Shown: piece after piece, positions 1-11,772 of the stretch
Numbering within the stretch: the first letter of the stretch is position 1
How the letters are laid out: the number at the start of each line of letters is the position of its first letter
DNA from: Apoda limacodes
Taxonomy: Eukaryota > Arthropoda > Insecta > Lepidoptera > Limacodidae
Length of the DNA: 64,000 nt
Direction: 5' to 3'
Assembly: GCA_946406115.1 (NCBI GenBank)
Contig: OX291557.1
Coordinates: 18,136,501-18,200,500 of the forward strand
The notes under the pieces: generated by a model
The model's input: only the letters and a program-made list of their open reading frames with translations
The model's database searches: none
What the model was told of the DNA's origin: nothing
Made by a program: the position numbers and the translations under genes

Positions 1-860
1 TTTTGCAAATGAATTCGGAACTGAACATCGTTGGATATGTCAACACCAAGGATCCCAATGCTCTTGGAGATGGAGAGGGGAGAGTTCTGGAATTCTGGAA
101 CCACAGTGAATGGGGTTTTCTTAACGGTGAACGCGCAGACTTGTGCCTTTATAGGGTTGAATCGGACCAAGTTTTCCCGTACCCAGACAGAAACCTTGTA
201 AAGAGTGATCTCGATTTAAGACACAAGTTCTCCGCGCTTTTATTTCATAACGGAATGAGGAATCCTTGCACGACCCGTGTAATAAGCGTCTCCAGCACTG
301 TTATCTGCATAGCAATATATTTTGTCGATTTCCAACATGCCATTGATATGCAGTAGAAACAGCATAGGAATGTCCATGCTTTCAGAGCAACTACCGTCAA
401 CTACGAATCGTATGCGTCCGTCGACTAAAAGCAAGCCACACATTTGCACAAATCCTCCGTAAAATGGCAACTTCGATAGATGACTCCGGTTCCAGACCCG
501 ATCTAACGCCTTTGCTATGTCCAGGCTTCATGCCAATGCCTCCCCCTGACTCTCAATTGACGGTGATAAAGCTGAAAGCTATATTGACGGTCGCTGACCA
601 GGTCGTGTTTTTATAGGTATCCTAGAAGCTGTGTGTTGATCGATCATTCTCAGTAGATCCATTGTCTAGATCCATCATGGATCTAGTGAGATATTATTTT
701 CTCAGATCACATGCTCCATCCCCTTGAGAAGGATAGAGATAATAGCGGTAGGCCTGTAATTCAATGGATTTGATCTATCACCCTTATTAGGCACCGAGTG
801 CACATTCACAGTCTTCCATAAAGACGGAAATTTCCTAGTGTGGCGTTAAGATTGGATTGA
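1..860 (-). pseudogene. LINE reverse transcriptase fragment (non-LTR retrotransposon)
   Basis: On the minus strand this stretch carries recognisable pieces of a lepidopteran non-LTR retrotransposon reverse transcriptase, cut by the window edge. Reading from 860 down I see the fingers-region motif LNYRPTAIISI (near 720-770). Further on (about 240-470) comes a palm segment with FLLHINGMLEIDKIYCYADN, so the catalytic YADD box reads YADN. Then comes a downstream segment containing QVCAFT and IGILGVDISNDVQF (about 1-210). The palm piece lacks the usual residues between the GSCS segment and LFLLHIN, so a small internal deletion is likely. Frames shift between pieces and there is no continuous ORF. 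The same segment recurs at 37.5 kb. An enzyme like this would copy LINE RNA at a nicked target site, but this copy is dead. The plus-strand open frame over 3-356 is an antisense shadow. Confidence 0.8.
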
Positions 861-1560
861 ATACCTCTCATATTGCAAAAATCCAAATTGAATGTGGATG
901 GAGTGGCCGCTGAAAAATCTCTTTTTCTTTTGATTCTAGCCATTTTTGTTAGTTGCCAAGTTACCTAAACTAAAGCTAAGATTTTACTGCACAGACAGCT
1001 TAGAGGACAAAAGGTTGCTCGTACTGCGTACGGTCCCCTAATCCTCCACTGTAGTAGCTGGGTCCATTCTAGTCTTCTTCTCCAGCACGACCACTACGTC
1101 AGAGACTTAACACAGGTTGGCGGTTCAGCCTCCCAGGACGGAGATTCAGTGATCCCTGGGTTTGGGAACCCGTTCAACCTGAGGGCGGCCAGCGGTCAGC
1201 CATTTCATCACGCACGCCACTTCTACGCCGTGCAATGACAGCAACGAGCGTCTCCGGTCCTCCGCTGTCCACGTAGCAAATCCTCAGAAGCTCTGGCAAC
1301 CTTATTCACCGCCAGGAACTCAACACTACTTAATGATAGCGGTGTTATGGCTGCGGTTTTCTGTAAGACAGAACTTCCCCAGTTTAGGCTACTCATTCGA
1401 GCAAGTACTCGCTATGCCCCGCTTTGATTGTTCGGGCGGCTATTCGAGCTCTCTTATCATTGTATCAATCACAAACAGCCTAGTTGTCACATATATTAAA
1501 CCAAAATATTCTAGTAAAATTAACAAAATTCTAGTCAAATAAACTAGAGACTGGCTGTAA
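861..1560. other. Unassigned GC-richer stretch upstream of the LINE fragment
   Basis: About 1,020-1,450 is noticeably richer in G and C than the surrounding DNA and lies on the 5' side of the minus-strand reverse transcriptase fragment. It could be the 5' untranslated or ORF1 part of the same LINE, or another transposon remnant. I recognise no motif and the longest frame (1333-1542, plus) looks like chance. Confidence 0.25.
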
Positions 1561-1729
1561 CAGTGCTAGTATGTTCTTTAACTGAAAATGCCTAAAATCC
1601 AAGTTGGTACCTGTCATGATTGTTAATATTGTAAGGAGACCGGTAAAAGTTAAAGTAAAAGTAAAAGTACACGGAGTGACGTTTGCATTTAAATCTACTA
1701 AGAAATGTATGTAGCGCGTGTGATACTTC

Positions 1730-1820
1730 TGCTGTTGCAAGCGTCCATAGGCCGCGGTGACCGTTTTCCATCAGGCGGACCGTGAGCTTGTTTGCCATCT
1801 TAGTGTTATAAAAAAAAATG
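1730..1820 (+). repeat. LINE 3' tail fragment
   Basis: The segment is the reverse complement of the tail seen at 5,400-5,475 and 36,950-37,020. It contains the cgtgagcttgtttgcca block, then ttagtgttat followed by an A run. It is the 3' end of the same LINE family, on the plus strand and without coding sequence attached. Confidence 0.7.
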
Positions 1821-1883
1821 TAAAATTATTTTTATTTGAAAATGAGGGAAATCAATTTTGCGAATTCTTTTTAGTGTAGTTAT

Positions 1884-2143
1884 TAAATAAATAAATAAAT
1901 ATTTTTGGAGATTACACATAGCGCCACCTAGCCCCAAAGTAAGCAAAGCTTGTGTTATGGGTACTAGACAACTGATACACATACATAAATATTACTTTTT
2001 TTTTTGTAAATACATACATATCATACACCGAGACTCAAGACAAACACAAATGTTTGATTATGACATACATGTTTGTCTAGTGCGGGAATAGGGCCTACAC
2101 CCTCTGCACAGCAGCTGACCACAGTACCAACTAGGCTGCGAGG
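1884..2143 (-). repeat. tRNA-headed SINE, copy A
   Basis: On the minus strand a tRNA-like head (box A-like TAGTTGGTACTG, degenerate box B near 2,080-2,095) is followed by a body shared with five other places in the window (30.3, 31.6, 39.7, 60.2 and 63.5 kb). Shared words include caagacaaacacaaat, ttgtgttatggg and agacaac.gata. It ends in AATA repeats on the minus-strand 3' side. Such elements are copied by LINE machinery and transcribed by RNA polymerase III. Confidence 0.65.
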
Positions 2144-2925
2144 GAGTAATTAAATACATGTATTTAGGAAGTACCCAAAATTCAAGTCTTTTGGTAAAGA
2201 TACAATTTAATTTAATTTAAGAGTATAAATTTACAATAACTGGTTGAAGTAAAGGGTAATTTTAAATTGATTTTTTTGGTTGCTTTTAATCGAGAAATTA
2301 AAAAAAACCTTTTTGTTAAACCGAGAGTTACTGAGATACTTCATATACCTAATATTAGGTATCTCGGTTATTGACATTTTTTTTACGAAAACCATTATTT
2401 TTAGCACGCCTTAATAAGACTGGATGGAGCTCTTGATTTGTGTTATGTAATAAGGACTCGCGAAGAACGTGTTGAGAATGAAAATTTAATTTTTACGACA
2501 TAATTTTCTTCTCTCATTGCTTTTGTTCTACCTGCCTCATGTAGTGGATGATTTCTGGTGTATGATATTTGAAATTAATCATATAATAAATATTAATTAA
2601 CAACACTCGGAACTTACGTTCTGTTTAAGCTAGAAAATAATGCTAGTTAGTACACCACAATACAACATTAATTTGGAAAACAAAAACGTAATGGCTTTTT
2701 AAATGATTATTGTTAAGAAAGTTCGTTTGTGCCTTCTAATTCTACCATCTTTGCATCGATTCAGATAAAATTTTACAGGAAGGTGTAAAACCACCACCGT
2801 ATGGTTTTTAATAAAATTGGCAAAAAATTAATTTCACTGTAGCTTTCTATATATTTAACTGAAGAATGATTTTTTTTTCAAATTATTAAAAAACAAATGA
2901 ACCCGGTTGCATGTTAGTTAAATTT
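2144..2925. other. AT-rich stretch, nothing recognised
   Basis: The DNA is AT-rich with homopolymer runs and no open frame of substance. No repeat family is recognised apart from short T and A runs. Confidence 0.5.
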
Positions 2926-2929
2926 GTTT

Positions 2930-3215
2930 ATTGAGTTATCTATACATATAAAATGCTTTGTCCTGAATGACTGACGGATCACCGCACAGCCTAAGCCGCT
3001 GATCGTAGATACCTGAAACTTGGAGGGTGTGTTCTTTTTATGTCGTAGGCATCCGATAAGAAAGGATTTTCCGAAATTCTCGAGGCAGTGAAAAGGGGGG
3101 CAAAGTTGCAATCTTCTTCAAATTTTTTCAAACCTTTTTAAATAGAATTGATGGAAGACGTGTTTCGTATTTTATTGAAATTCATCCCCAACGGGGTTAA
3201 AAATGAGTAAAAAGT
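2930..3215 (+). repeat. Dispersed repeat starting TCTATACATATAAAATGC
   Basis: The segment begins ATCTATACATATAAAATGC and contains gactgacggatcaccgcacagcc. An inverted relative lies at 34,785-34,990, sharing gcacagcctaa.ccgctga, aatttcggaaaatcctt.ttatcgga and the same end. The A|TC start matches the Helitron-like element at 57,634, but I do not see a CTAG end here, so the class is uncertain. Confidence 0.5.
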
Positions 3216-3820
3216 TATTTTGGTGGTTATTTGCTTCGAAGTTGATATCAACTCCTTAGTGCTTTTGATTTAAATTACATTTTATTTTGACACATGTTTG
3301 GAAACTGAATCCGATTTTATAAAAAAGGTTGAACTCACTTAGAAACATTAGCAAATATTCTTTAAAATTGAAATGTCTCGAAACTCACCGTACTGTAAAA
3401 ATATTAAAAAAAAAAACCGTTAAAAGTTTTTGGAGTGCTTTTATATTTTATTTTTATAATCTATTTTAAAACTTTATTTAATGTAATTGTTTAACTTAAA
3501 TTTGCCTAAATATATTTTATGTTTAAATTTAATTTTTATTAATTAATTACTGAATCAAATACAAAGTTTATGGTGATTGAAATATTTGATACATTGGAAA
3601 AATATATATTTCAACTCTTATAATTATAATAAAATTTAGAATCTGCAGAAAAGAAAATCGGCCAAGTGCAAGTCGGACTCGCGCACAAAGGGTTCCGTTC
3701 CATTATCTATAAAAAACCGTCCAAATGCGTGTAGGGCCACGCGCAATATAGGGTTCCGTAGTAGCCTCATTAACCAATAGTTGAGAGGTTGTTTAAATAT
3801 TGCCAAATACAACGGTTTCG

Positions 3821-3848
3821 TTGAGAGAGAGAGAGAGAGAGAGAGAGA
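3821..3848. repeat. (GA)n microsatellite
   Basis: Uninterrupted GA dinucleotides inside the composite element. Confidence 0.9.
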
Positions 3849-4229
3849 AACTTGCCTTACTCTTGCACTCCGGAAGTACCGACAGAAGTTAAAAGTGAAA
3901 AGTTTTACTCTTTTTCTTGAAGGACAAGAAGCAGAAGACTAGAATTCTTTTCTTCCTATTCTTTTAAAGTAGAGTAGAATAAAGAGACAGTTGACGTGTA
4001 CATTAACCCTTTTACATCCTATAACTTTAAAGAACCTTCTTGTAGTAAGCGATTCGGTAGGGAGTTGAGTTAGGTACCCATGTAGGTACGTTACGAGTAA
4101 GTACGTTTAAAATGTTTAATTGAATAAATTCTACTTTAATATTGAAAAATAAAAGTTCAACCTTTTAAAGAATAATTAACTGAAATTTATTAATAAGGGC
4201 CAAGTTGTAGTAGTATTGAAATAAAAGTT

Positions 4230-4400
4230 TTTGACGTGACAACGTCTTATAAATTGGTATGCCGGGTGACACTTCAAGAAACTGCGTTACGCTCTGCTCA
4301 CGTTATGCGCTCACAATGAGAGCGAGTGAGAGGCACGCGCCCGCCTAAGAGCGAGAGAGACAGACATAAAATCATTGTCACGTAAAACTTTCGCCCGTAT
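4230..4400 (+). repeat. Dispersed repeat, inverted partner at 40.86-41.06 kb
   Basis: The block contains ttgacgtgacaacgtcttat, tgccgggtgacacttcaaga and a GAGCGAGTGAGAGGCACGCG block. The reverse complement of the same block is at 40,860-41,055. It is a repeat type I associate with Lepidoptera. No coding content. Confidence 0.6.
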
Positions 4401-5399
4401 ACCGACTTTACAGGCAACCAGTTTTTTTATATGATTATCAAATCAAATCATTAAAAACTAAACTTTCAAAGCAAAAATTGCAAACTTATTTAGGCGTTCT
4501 TCATCTTCGAGACATTCCAACAACATGCGCGCTTATGAGCGTAGCTGCCTGTCACACGCTCGATTCGATATTGCGCCCAGCACGCCGGCTAGTCCAATGC
4601 GTCATATGAGCGTAACTTTTGTTATCAATTTAAGAAGAATAGTCTATAGAATGTTATTATTTTATTTTTCTATAATTATACATTGTTAATTTTCTTACAT
4701 TTTATACCTGTTTTACAGGTTTATTCTTTTCATAACTAAAAATAACTTTTAATGGAAAGTGCATTTAATAACTTGGTTGACTATTACTCGTTAGCCTGTA
4801 AAGTGTACTTACCCGTGATAGTTTTCCTTTTAAATTCATTATATGCACTACCACCGTAATTTTTTTACTTTTCCAAATACTATACTTGCGCTGGTAGAGG
4901 AGGGAGACCCTTGTCTCTAACAAAAATTAGTACTTTAAAGCTAAATGTTTCGCAAACGGAGCCCTATATACCTCCAATGTTTTTGAAATTCCTATCCAAC
5001 GATACCGCACACGATGGGGTAGACGAGAAAAAAATACGTTTTTTTTTAATTTTTCGGCTTGATGAATGTGTATATCCCTGCCAAAATGCAGCTTTCTCGT
5101 ATTATTAGTTTTTAAACTAAAATATTTGAAGCGTCTGCCTGTTGCCGTTATCATTATCGAGCGAAAACGAGCAAAAAAATTACGTTTGTTTTGTGGGAGC
5201 CACCTTAAATATTTATTTTATTCTATTTTTTAGTATTTGTTATTATAGCGGCAACAGAAATACATCTTCTATGGAAATTTTAACTATCTAACTATCACGG
5301 TTCATGAAATACAGCTTAGTGACAGAGGGACGGACGGGTGGACAATGGAGTCTTAGTAATAGGGTCCCGTTTGTTACCCTTTTTTTTTTTTTTTTTTTA

Positions 5400-5977
5400 T
5401 AACACTAAGGTGGCAAACAAGCTTACGGTTCGCCTGATGGTAAGCAGTCACCGTAGCCTATGGACGCTTGCAACACCAGGGGTATCACTTGCGCGTTGCC
5501 GACCCTTCAAAAATCTAATAACTTCTTTCTTAAAGAATTCCATACTGTAGTCCTTGCAGAAAACCTTGGCAGGGAGCTCATTCCACAACTTAAGCGTTCG
5601 CGGAAGGAAGTTCCTCTGAAACCGCACTGTACGCGACCATTTAGGTTCTAAGGTGTGAGAATGAATTCCCTGCCGATGGCGAGCGGTGCGATGGTAGAAA
5701 GTAGCCGTCGGCATCATTTCGAACAATTCCTCAGAACACAACCCATTGTACAAGCGGTAGAACACACACAGTGAGGCAAAGTCTCTCCTCAGACTTAAGG
5801 GCTCGATACCGCAAGTAAGTTTGGAATCGTCGACAATTCTCACAGCCCGTCGTTGAACCGAGTCAAAAGGGCCAAGCTGGTATCCAGGTGCACCTGCCCA
5901 GAGATGGCAGCAGTACTCCATATGGGGCCGAACTTGCGACTTATAAAGTAAAAACCTTTGCCCCGACGGAAATCCTA
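5400..5977 (-). pseudogene. LINE reverse transcriptase C-terminal part and 3' tail
   Basis: A minus-strand open frame of 157 codons (5,921 down to 5,448) extends upstream without an ATG to about 5,975. It reads GQRFLLYKSQVRPHMEYCCH at the start, then VQRRAVRIVDD, SLCVFYRLYNG, HHRTARH-like YHRTARHRQG, RTLKLWNELPAKVF and FLKGRQRASDTPGVASVHRL. This is the thumb and C-terminal region typical of a lepidopteran LINE of the Jockey/CR1-like group, followed directly by the 3' tail (5,400-5,475) that ends in a T run on the plus strand. The copy is 5'-truncated, as is usual for LINEs, but the retained part has no stop codon, so it may be fairly young. The plus-strand frames here are shadows. Confidence 0.85.
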
Positions 5978-6815
5978 ATATTGTGTAGGAAATGGCTGAT
6001 TGTAGTAGTAGTATTTATTTATAGTATTGTGTAGTATTATGTATTTATTTTGATTGTGTACTTTTTGGTGCAATAAACTCTAATAGCAGTAAATGTCAAA
6101 TTAAAACTTCAGTAAAGGCAAATTACATTTTTCTTTCGTGTAAAAATAATACACTACGCCACATTTAGGATTCCACTTTTGAACCTCTCGCTAAGCTCGT
6201 GATTCAACTACAAAATCCTTGGCTACTCTCTTAATTCAACTTAGGTCCTCCCTTAATATTTGTCGATTTTTCACTTGTGCAAACTACTATTAGTTCATGT
6301 AGCTTTATTTATATGACTGATAATGTAGAAAAAAAAAAGAAAAAAGGTATATATTTATTGCAAACGTATTGTAAAAACGGCTGACAATCTACAACAGTGT
6401 TACTTTTTAAGCGTACTACATTTTATTGTAGCTGTAAATAAAGCATAAAGCAAAAAGCCTAGCTATTCGCTGTACGATTCTGAGATTAGTGTGTAGAATT
6501 TGTGTTTCAGAGTATAAAAAGAACGTCCTAGTTTATACCGATGCACGCTTTAAATTCCATGCATTAAGCCTAAGCAACTATTTCATTACTACAGTCTGCA
6601 ATTGAAGACTTCTAGACTGAGCGATGATGAGTTGTGTTGCGTGGGGAGACAAGAGTGAGCACACCCAACTATGCTATTGTCGTCATACGTGGCTAGTCGG
6701 GTGTTGTCCAGTCAGTCTTACATTTTGTTGTATGACTCCATAAATAAAGTAGATGATTGGGCATTGCCACTATTGCATTGTTGTTTGATTTACATTTATT
6801 TACACGCGTCGTATC
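5978..6815. other. AT-rich stretch up to the giant element, nothing named
   Basis: No coding frame. The stretch 6,560-6,780 is less AT-rich and contains ccataaataaag (a possible polyadenylation signal), which could be the end of an old retroelement or LTR. I cannot classify it. Confidence 0.4.
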
Positions 6816-6819
6816 ACTT
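6816..6819. repeat. Target site duplication ACTT, left copy
   Basis: ACTT lies immediately before the TGTAG start of the left long repeat. The same four bases follow the CTACA end of the right repeat at 27,144-27,147. Four-base duplications are usual for many LTR retrotransposon integrases. Confidence 0.75.
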
Positions 6820-7359
6820 TGTAGAAACCCCCCCCCCCCGTTTATAAAAATAATAAAATTATAAATTTGAACTCACGTGGAGTATACCGACGTACTCGCC
6901 AATTTGAATACGTGAAGACATGTGTAATTCTAACATATTATTGTTGTCTCTATTATTATAAAGAAATGTTATTAGTATTTTGTAACCGTTAATGTTATTA
7001 TTAAAGAAAGCTAATATTTTATTTGGCTGTGATCGTCTAATGGCGTAATCGTCTATTTGGACCCCTCGTTGTGACCGATAATAACCCCAGATCCTAAGAG
7101 GTATGGATTCAATCAGTCCCAGGTGTGAAAGAACAAAATCAAAAACCCTAATTTTACATTATACCTACATTAAAAGCAATGGCCTATAACTAATCCTTAA
7201 CCGCAGAACCACTAAGTCCTGATTAGCATTAGACCAGAATTTAAATTACTAAATGCGAGTTTCAGATTAAAATATATGCGATTTATTATCCTAACGTAGT
7301 CGAAGTACCCTAGCCTAAGTCACCCTATTCACCAGCCTAGCTACCTCCTTACAACTCCG

Positions 7360-8370
7360 AACATGTCTCGTAATAACACGGTTACCCCTCGAACACGATA
7401 GGCCTTGAAGTTATAACGACTATGACCGCATACCCCTTAAGTGAAGTCGTAATCCTATAGTAATGTATGAAATCGCCTTAAAGGAGAACTCTTAAACGGT
7501 AAGTAGTCCATCGATACACTAGTTATCTTGCCCTTAAGTAAACTTGTAACCTCATAGTAATGTAGGAAAATCACCTTAAAAGGAAGAACCCTTAGACATA
7601 TGAAAGTACTAACCACTAATAAGCTCACTGGCTTCCCCTTAACTAAATTTATACACTTATAATATAACAAAATCATTTAAGAGACAGACAGACCTATTTA
7701 ATAACTAAATAAATTATTAGCAGGTACGCTATTGATCCCTTAATTAACCTATAACCTACACAACTAACCTGTCACCAGTTCTCTAGCTTGCGCTTAAGTG
7801 AAGGTCGGAACTAATAACAACATATATAAGGCATTAGGGAGACAAGCGGACCTATTAAGTACATAGATAAATTATTAGTAGACTAGCTATCGATCTCTTA
7901 AGCGAAGTTATAAAACTGTAATGTAATATGAAAGGTCACCATACGGATGAACTAACAGATTGAATATATATATAGATAAAAACGAATATACTCGCGGCCT
8001 GGCCCTTACGTAAATTACACAACCCTCTCAATAACACTTAAGAATGCACCACAGACTGACCGATAAGTTTAGTAATTGCATAAAGAGCCTGTTGACAACC
8101 CGTTAACAACCCCTAAGTGAAATTATAAAGTCGTAATGGTATTCGAGAAGCCACCCCAAAGGCAATCTAAGTATATAAAAAGACTACCACTATCCTTACT
8201 AGCTTCTCTTCTAATCTAATCTTATAATAATATATGTAGAATCGCCGTAAAGACAAACTAACAAATTAGAAGTAAATGTAACCCTGAAATACATCTACAG
8301 CCTACCCTTTAAATAAAGTTATAACATAGTCCTAACCGTAGGTATCCAGAAATCCCCATACATTCATGAT
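7360..8370. repeat. Degenerate ~105-bp tandem array inside the left LTR
   Basis: A phrase of the type CTTAAGTGAAGT..TAA..TATAGTAATGTA..AAATCGCCTTAAAGG recurs in diverged form near 7,436, 7,543, 7,650, 7,790, 7,898, 8,005, 8,103, 8,205 and 8,305. Units differ by many substitutions, so the array is far older than the insertion. The same array is at 22,061-23,071 in the right LTR. Confidence 0.6.
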
Positions 8371-10632
8371 TATTATTTTACCACTGAAACTCACGCCATC
8401 TGTGTAATAATCGTGGAATTACTCGGTCGATCGATATCTTAGCTAACTGTCTAATAATGGAGATATTGAGGAGGTCTTATAGAGGGCGCTAAGGGCGGAC
8501 GATTTAGTATGGAAGTCTATCTAAATCTACCAATCCTAGTTTCCAGGTCGTTTACGGGTAACCCTAACTGGGAATCATCCAGGAAAATTCACATATACAA
8601 CCATTCCTTAAGGGTTCGTAAGTTGTTCTATTCAGAATTATTGGGCCCGCCACCGAATTATCCCTTCGGCCAATTAAAGACTAAACGGTCAGACTTTCCA
8701 TACATTCGCCTGTGCGTCGAAGTGCCCAGCTGGCGTCTCGTGGTCACGTGGGTGCGCAGAGTTCACATTTTAGTCTTCTGCGCAGGTACAGAGTCTAATC
8801 GTGTTACTCGACCTTCCTTCGACTAATTTACGTTGGTTCGGTTTTGGTTTAGTATCTCGCGACCCGGTCAGTACGAATTTCGTTCTTAGATCTAAAATTG
8901 AGTTTATGGTTACAAGCTATGGCGATTATCTACACTAGAATATAAAGTTTATGAAAACAAAACTATAAAATTGAGACAAAACCTAACGCTCGCCTAACTC
9001 ATACACTAGGTTGTTCCTACTTGATCGCTAAAATGAATATTGAAAATTAATTATGTATAACTTGAATTTGAATAGCCTTAAGGGCCTAGGGTACCGTCTG
9101 GCCTTAAGCGGTTGTCAATTGTATCGTACTTATTATCTGACTGACGTCTTGGAACCTTTAACAAGGAAGGTATATAACGACCAACTCCTGACAGACTCGT
9201 AGATAGGTTTAATCAAACTAGCTTACCTTGTGGCTTCGCCCTCCTGTCATTTAGTAATTGAGTTAATAGATAACCTTTATCCTTCGTACACCGTGCCTTA
9301 AACTGTTCTTTAGGATAGGTAAGTAGTGCTCCCCGCCAACTCCTACATTTATAACGCTGCGGAGGTGGCAAACAACCAGACGACCATGTATTTATCCTTA
9401 CTACTATGACTAACTACGGAACTAAAGGGACCATCTCGTTATTATTTGAATATAACCTACGATCGGTCGGTTCGAACCCGAGGCTCCTTAAGTTTAAATA
9501 GCCGCTAGTCCGGAGAAGCTATACTCGCCCGAAACATATGCCGTGCAAGCTAAGTTCACAAGAAATAATAAAATAGGTGTGCGATTACGCACATGGTTAA
9601 GTGGTGAATTGTTCATCAGAGTAATTAAGGCGACAGAACACCTAGTTTGACACACAATAAATATGTTTAAGGTGGATTGTAAGGAAGACATATCCACACT
9701 CAGGACCCGGCGCATTAGCCAGATCAAGTAAGGGTTAGCCCTTTCTGAGTGTTTAGAACTTAACGTTTCGGCTTTCCATACAACAATTCAGAGCCTCATC
9801 AGTTAGTAGAGAATTGTGTATGATTATACTAATACGTCTTCAACGGGGTGATTCATGGCGAAGAATAGAACAAATCCTGACCCACTAACGTCACCTCATA
9901 GCCTGTTAATAAAGTTTGGTCAATGTTGAAGTTCTGTCATCTTTATCTTAAATGGCTTAGTCAAAACATAAATTAAACAGTATAAAGCAATAAAATAAAG
10001 CTTAGATAGTCTAATTAAAAATTAGACTCTCTAGATTAATGTCGCGGCTCTGAAAAACATATGAGGTTTACGTTTATTTTTACACAGGAAACAAATATTT
10101 AAATATGAACACAATAATACTTAGCTTTCCAAATCTATCCGTCGCAATAATGGGTGGAGTGGAGGTACTATTTATCTATGGATTCCTTAAGGAGATTGGG
10201 TTAAAAATCCCACATTAAATTTTAGCCACCCATTACCTAAACGGCATCTAACAGTTCAGCTTCCCCACTCGACGCCGGTGAAGGGTGGAACTGGAGCCAA
10301 CCCAGATTTAGGTTTTATCAGCCCCCTCACACCCTTAGATTCCTGAAGCCTGCAGTTATCCTAGTATGTCTCTAACATCAAGCCCCAATCTTCCCTAATC
10401 TTATAACAAGCCAGACCCCGCTTGAAGAACCCCTACTGTGATTGCCCCGTCCTCACCTACCTCTATCTACCAAGGGTCTGCTTGCTTTGGGGGTCACCCA
10501 TACCGCAACGCAACAAGACATCGGGACTAAAATGATTGAGATAGTAAGTAGCGGATATAGAGATATCATTAACATAACCATCAATTACATGTAACATAAC
10601 TGTACCATTCTAATGAGCGTCTACCAAAGCGT

Positions 10633-11090
10633 GTAGGATTTTCATCAATGAAGATACATATACACAGGACAGGATTCACACAAGGGTTGCCTGCCAAGTC
10701 ATGTAAGCATGCCCCGTCACCTCGAGTCCGATCAAAGCGCGAAGTCGATGCTCAGGACTTGCGTAGGGCTTTCATCAATAAGATATACATATACACAGGA
10801 CAGGATTTACACAAGGGTTGCCTGCCAAGTCATGTAAGCATGCCCCGTCACCTCGAGTCCGATCAAAGCGCGAAGTCGATGCTCAGGACTTGCGTAGGGC
10901 TTTCATCAATAAGATATACATATACACAGGACAGGATTTACACAAGGGTTGCCTGCCAAGTCATGTAAGCATGCCCCGTCACCTCGAGTCCGATCAAAGC
11001 GCGAAGTCGATGCTTAGGACTTGCGTAGGGCTTTCATCAATAAGATATACATATACACAGGACAGGATTTACACAAGGGTTGCCTGACCT
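10633..11090. repeat. 131-bp tandem array inside the left LTR
   Basis: About three and a half near-identical units: the phrase ttcatcaat recurs at 10,641, 10,771, 10,902 and 11,033. Units carry cgagtccgatcaaagcgcga and acacaggacaggatt. Open frames across it (10,648-10,968 and 10,818-11,087) arise from the repetition and are not credible genes. Confidence 0.9.
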
Positions 11091-11772
11091 TAACCCTAAT
11101 CTTAAACGATTTCTTAACTAATCAGATCAGAGCCTAATTACGGGGTTTCTTCCCACAAAGTATCACAAAATTTACAACATCATGTTAAGAGACGCCGATC
11201 CCGGCAGGAGCCCTTTTCTCCACTAAATTTTCTGCAGAAATCGGCAATCTCTTTTCCTTTAAGAGTACATAGCCAACAATGTCAACAAACTACCTCTGCA
11301 TTTTTAATAAGCAAGGGTTTTTCCCTTCTCTACTCCAAATTTACAACTAGAATCCCAACCAAAAAGTCAACCACTTTCAATTTTCCCCAACCAACCCTTC
11401 ACTTTAACCAAGGTGGCATCTTACACGGTCCCTTACACAGTCCTTACGCCATGGTATAAAGGAAGTCCCTCACAAAGCCCCATAGTACAAACCCATCAAT
11501 AATAAGTTGACATTGCTAGCCTCAGTTCTCACAAAAGACACTTACTGATATTTGATGTAGGCGAAACGTGCACGGCGTCGGTATTAAATTTCTTCAAATC
11601 TTTGTTCGTCCTGTCCTTCCCGCTTCCTCAGGAATCTCGAGCACGGCCAGCCTCTCGGTACGACGACAGTGGAAAAGGGTGCCGCAACTGACGCCTATCG
11701 CTTATAACCGTTCTCCCCTCCCCCCCGATAGACGCGGCCTGAACACGTGGCGTGTCTAGGGATTGTGGCGCC

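Larger units (their letters stand above)
3650..5395 (+). repeat. Composite dispersed element (AAGTGCAAGTCGGACTCGCG ... CGGACGG...GGGTCCCG type)
   Basis: The left part has aagtgcaagtcggactcgcg followed by gggttccgt. The right part has gagggacggacgggtggaca, then agtcttagtaatagggtcccg. This pair of ends is one of the most common dispersed repeats in lepidopteran genomes. An inverted short copy at 47,440-47,700 carries the same two ends with almost nothing between. The interior here (about 3.8-4.9 kb) is therefore partly inserted material, including a GA microsatellite (3,821-3,848) and the repeat at 4,230-4,400. No transposase is seen. The superfamily is unresolved. Confidence 0.6.

Noticed and set aside
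3..356. 117-codon plus-strand open frame at the window start
   Set aside because: The minus strand encodes recognisable LINE reverse transcriptase here, so the plus frame is antisense.
8509..8826. 105-codon frame in both long LTRs
   Set aside because: Identical in both copies only because the LTRs are identical; no recognisable domain, so not called as a gene, though it remains the longest non-repetitive frame in the element.
9468..9530. tRNA gene suggested by the palindrome GGTTCGAACC
   Set aside because: The word fits a B box on either strand and a weak A box can be found on the minus strand, but no acceptor or anticodon stem forms.
10648..11087. 106- and 89-codon frames in the 131-bp array
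   Set aside because: The period of 131 is not a multiple of three, so each repeat is read in a different frame. No motif.
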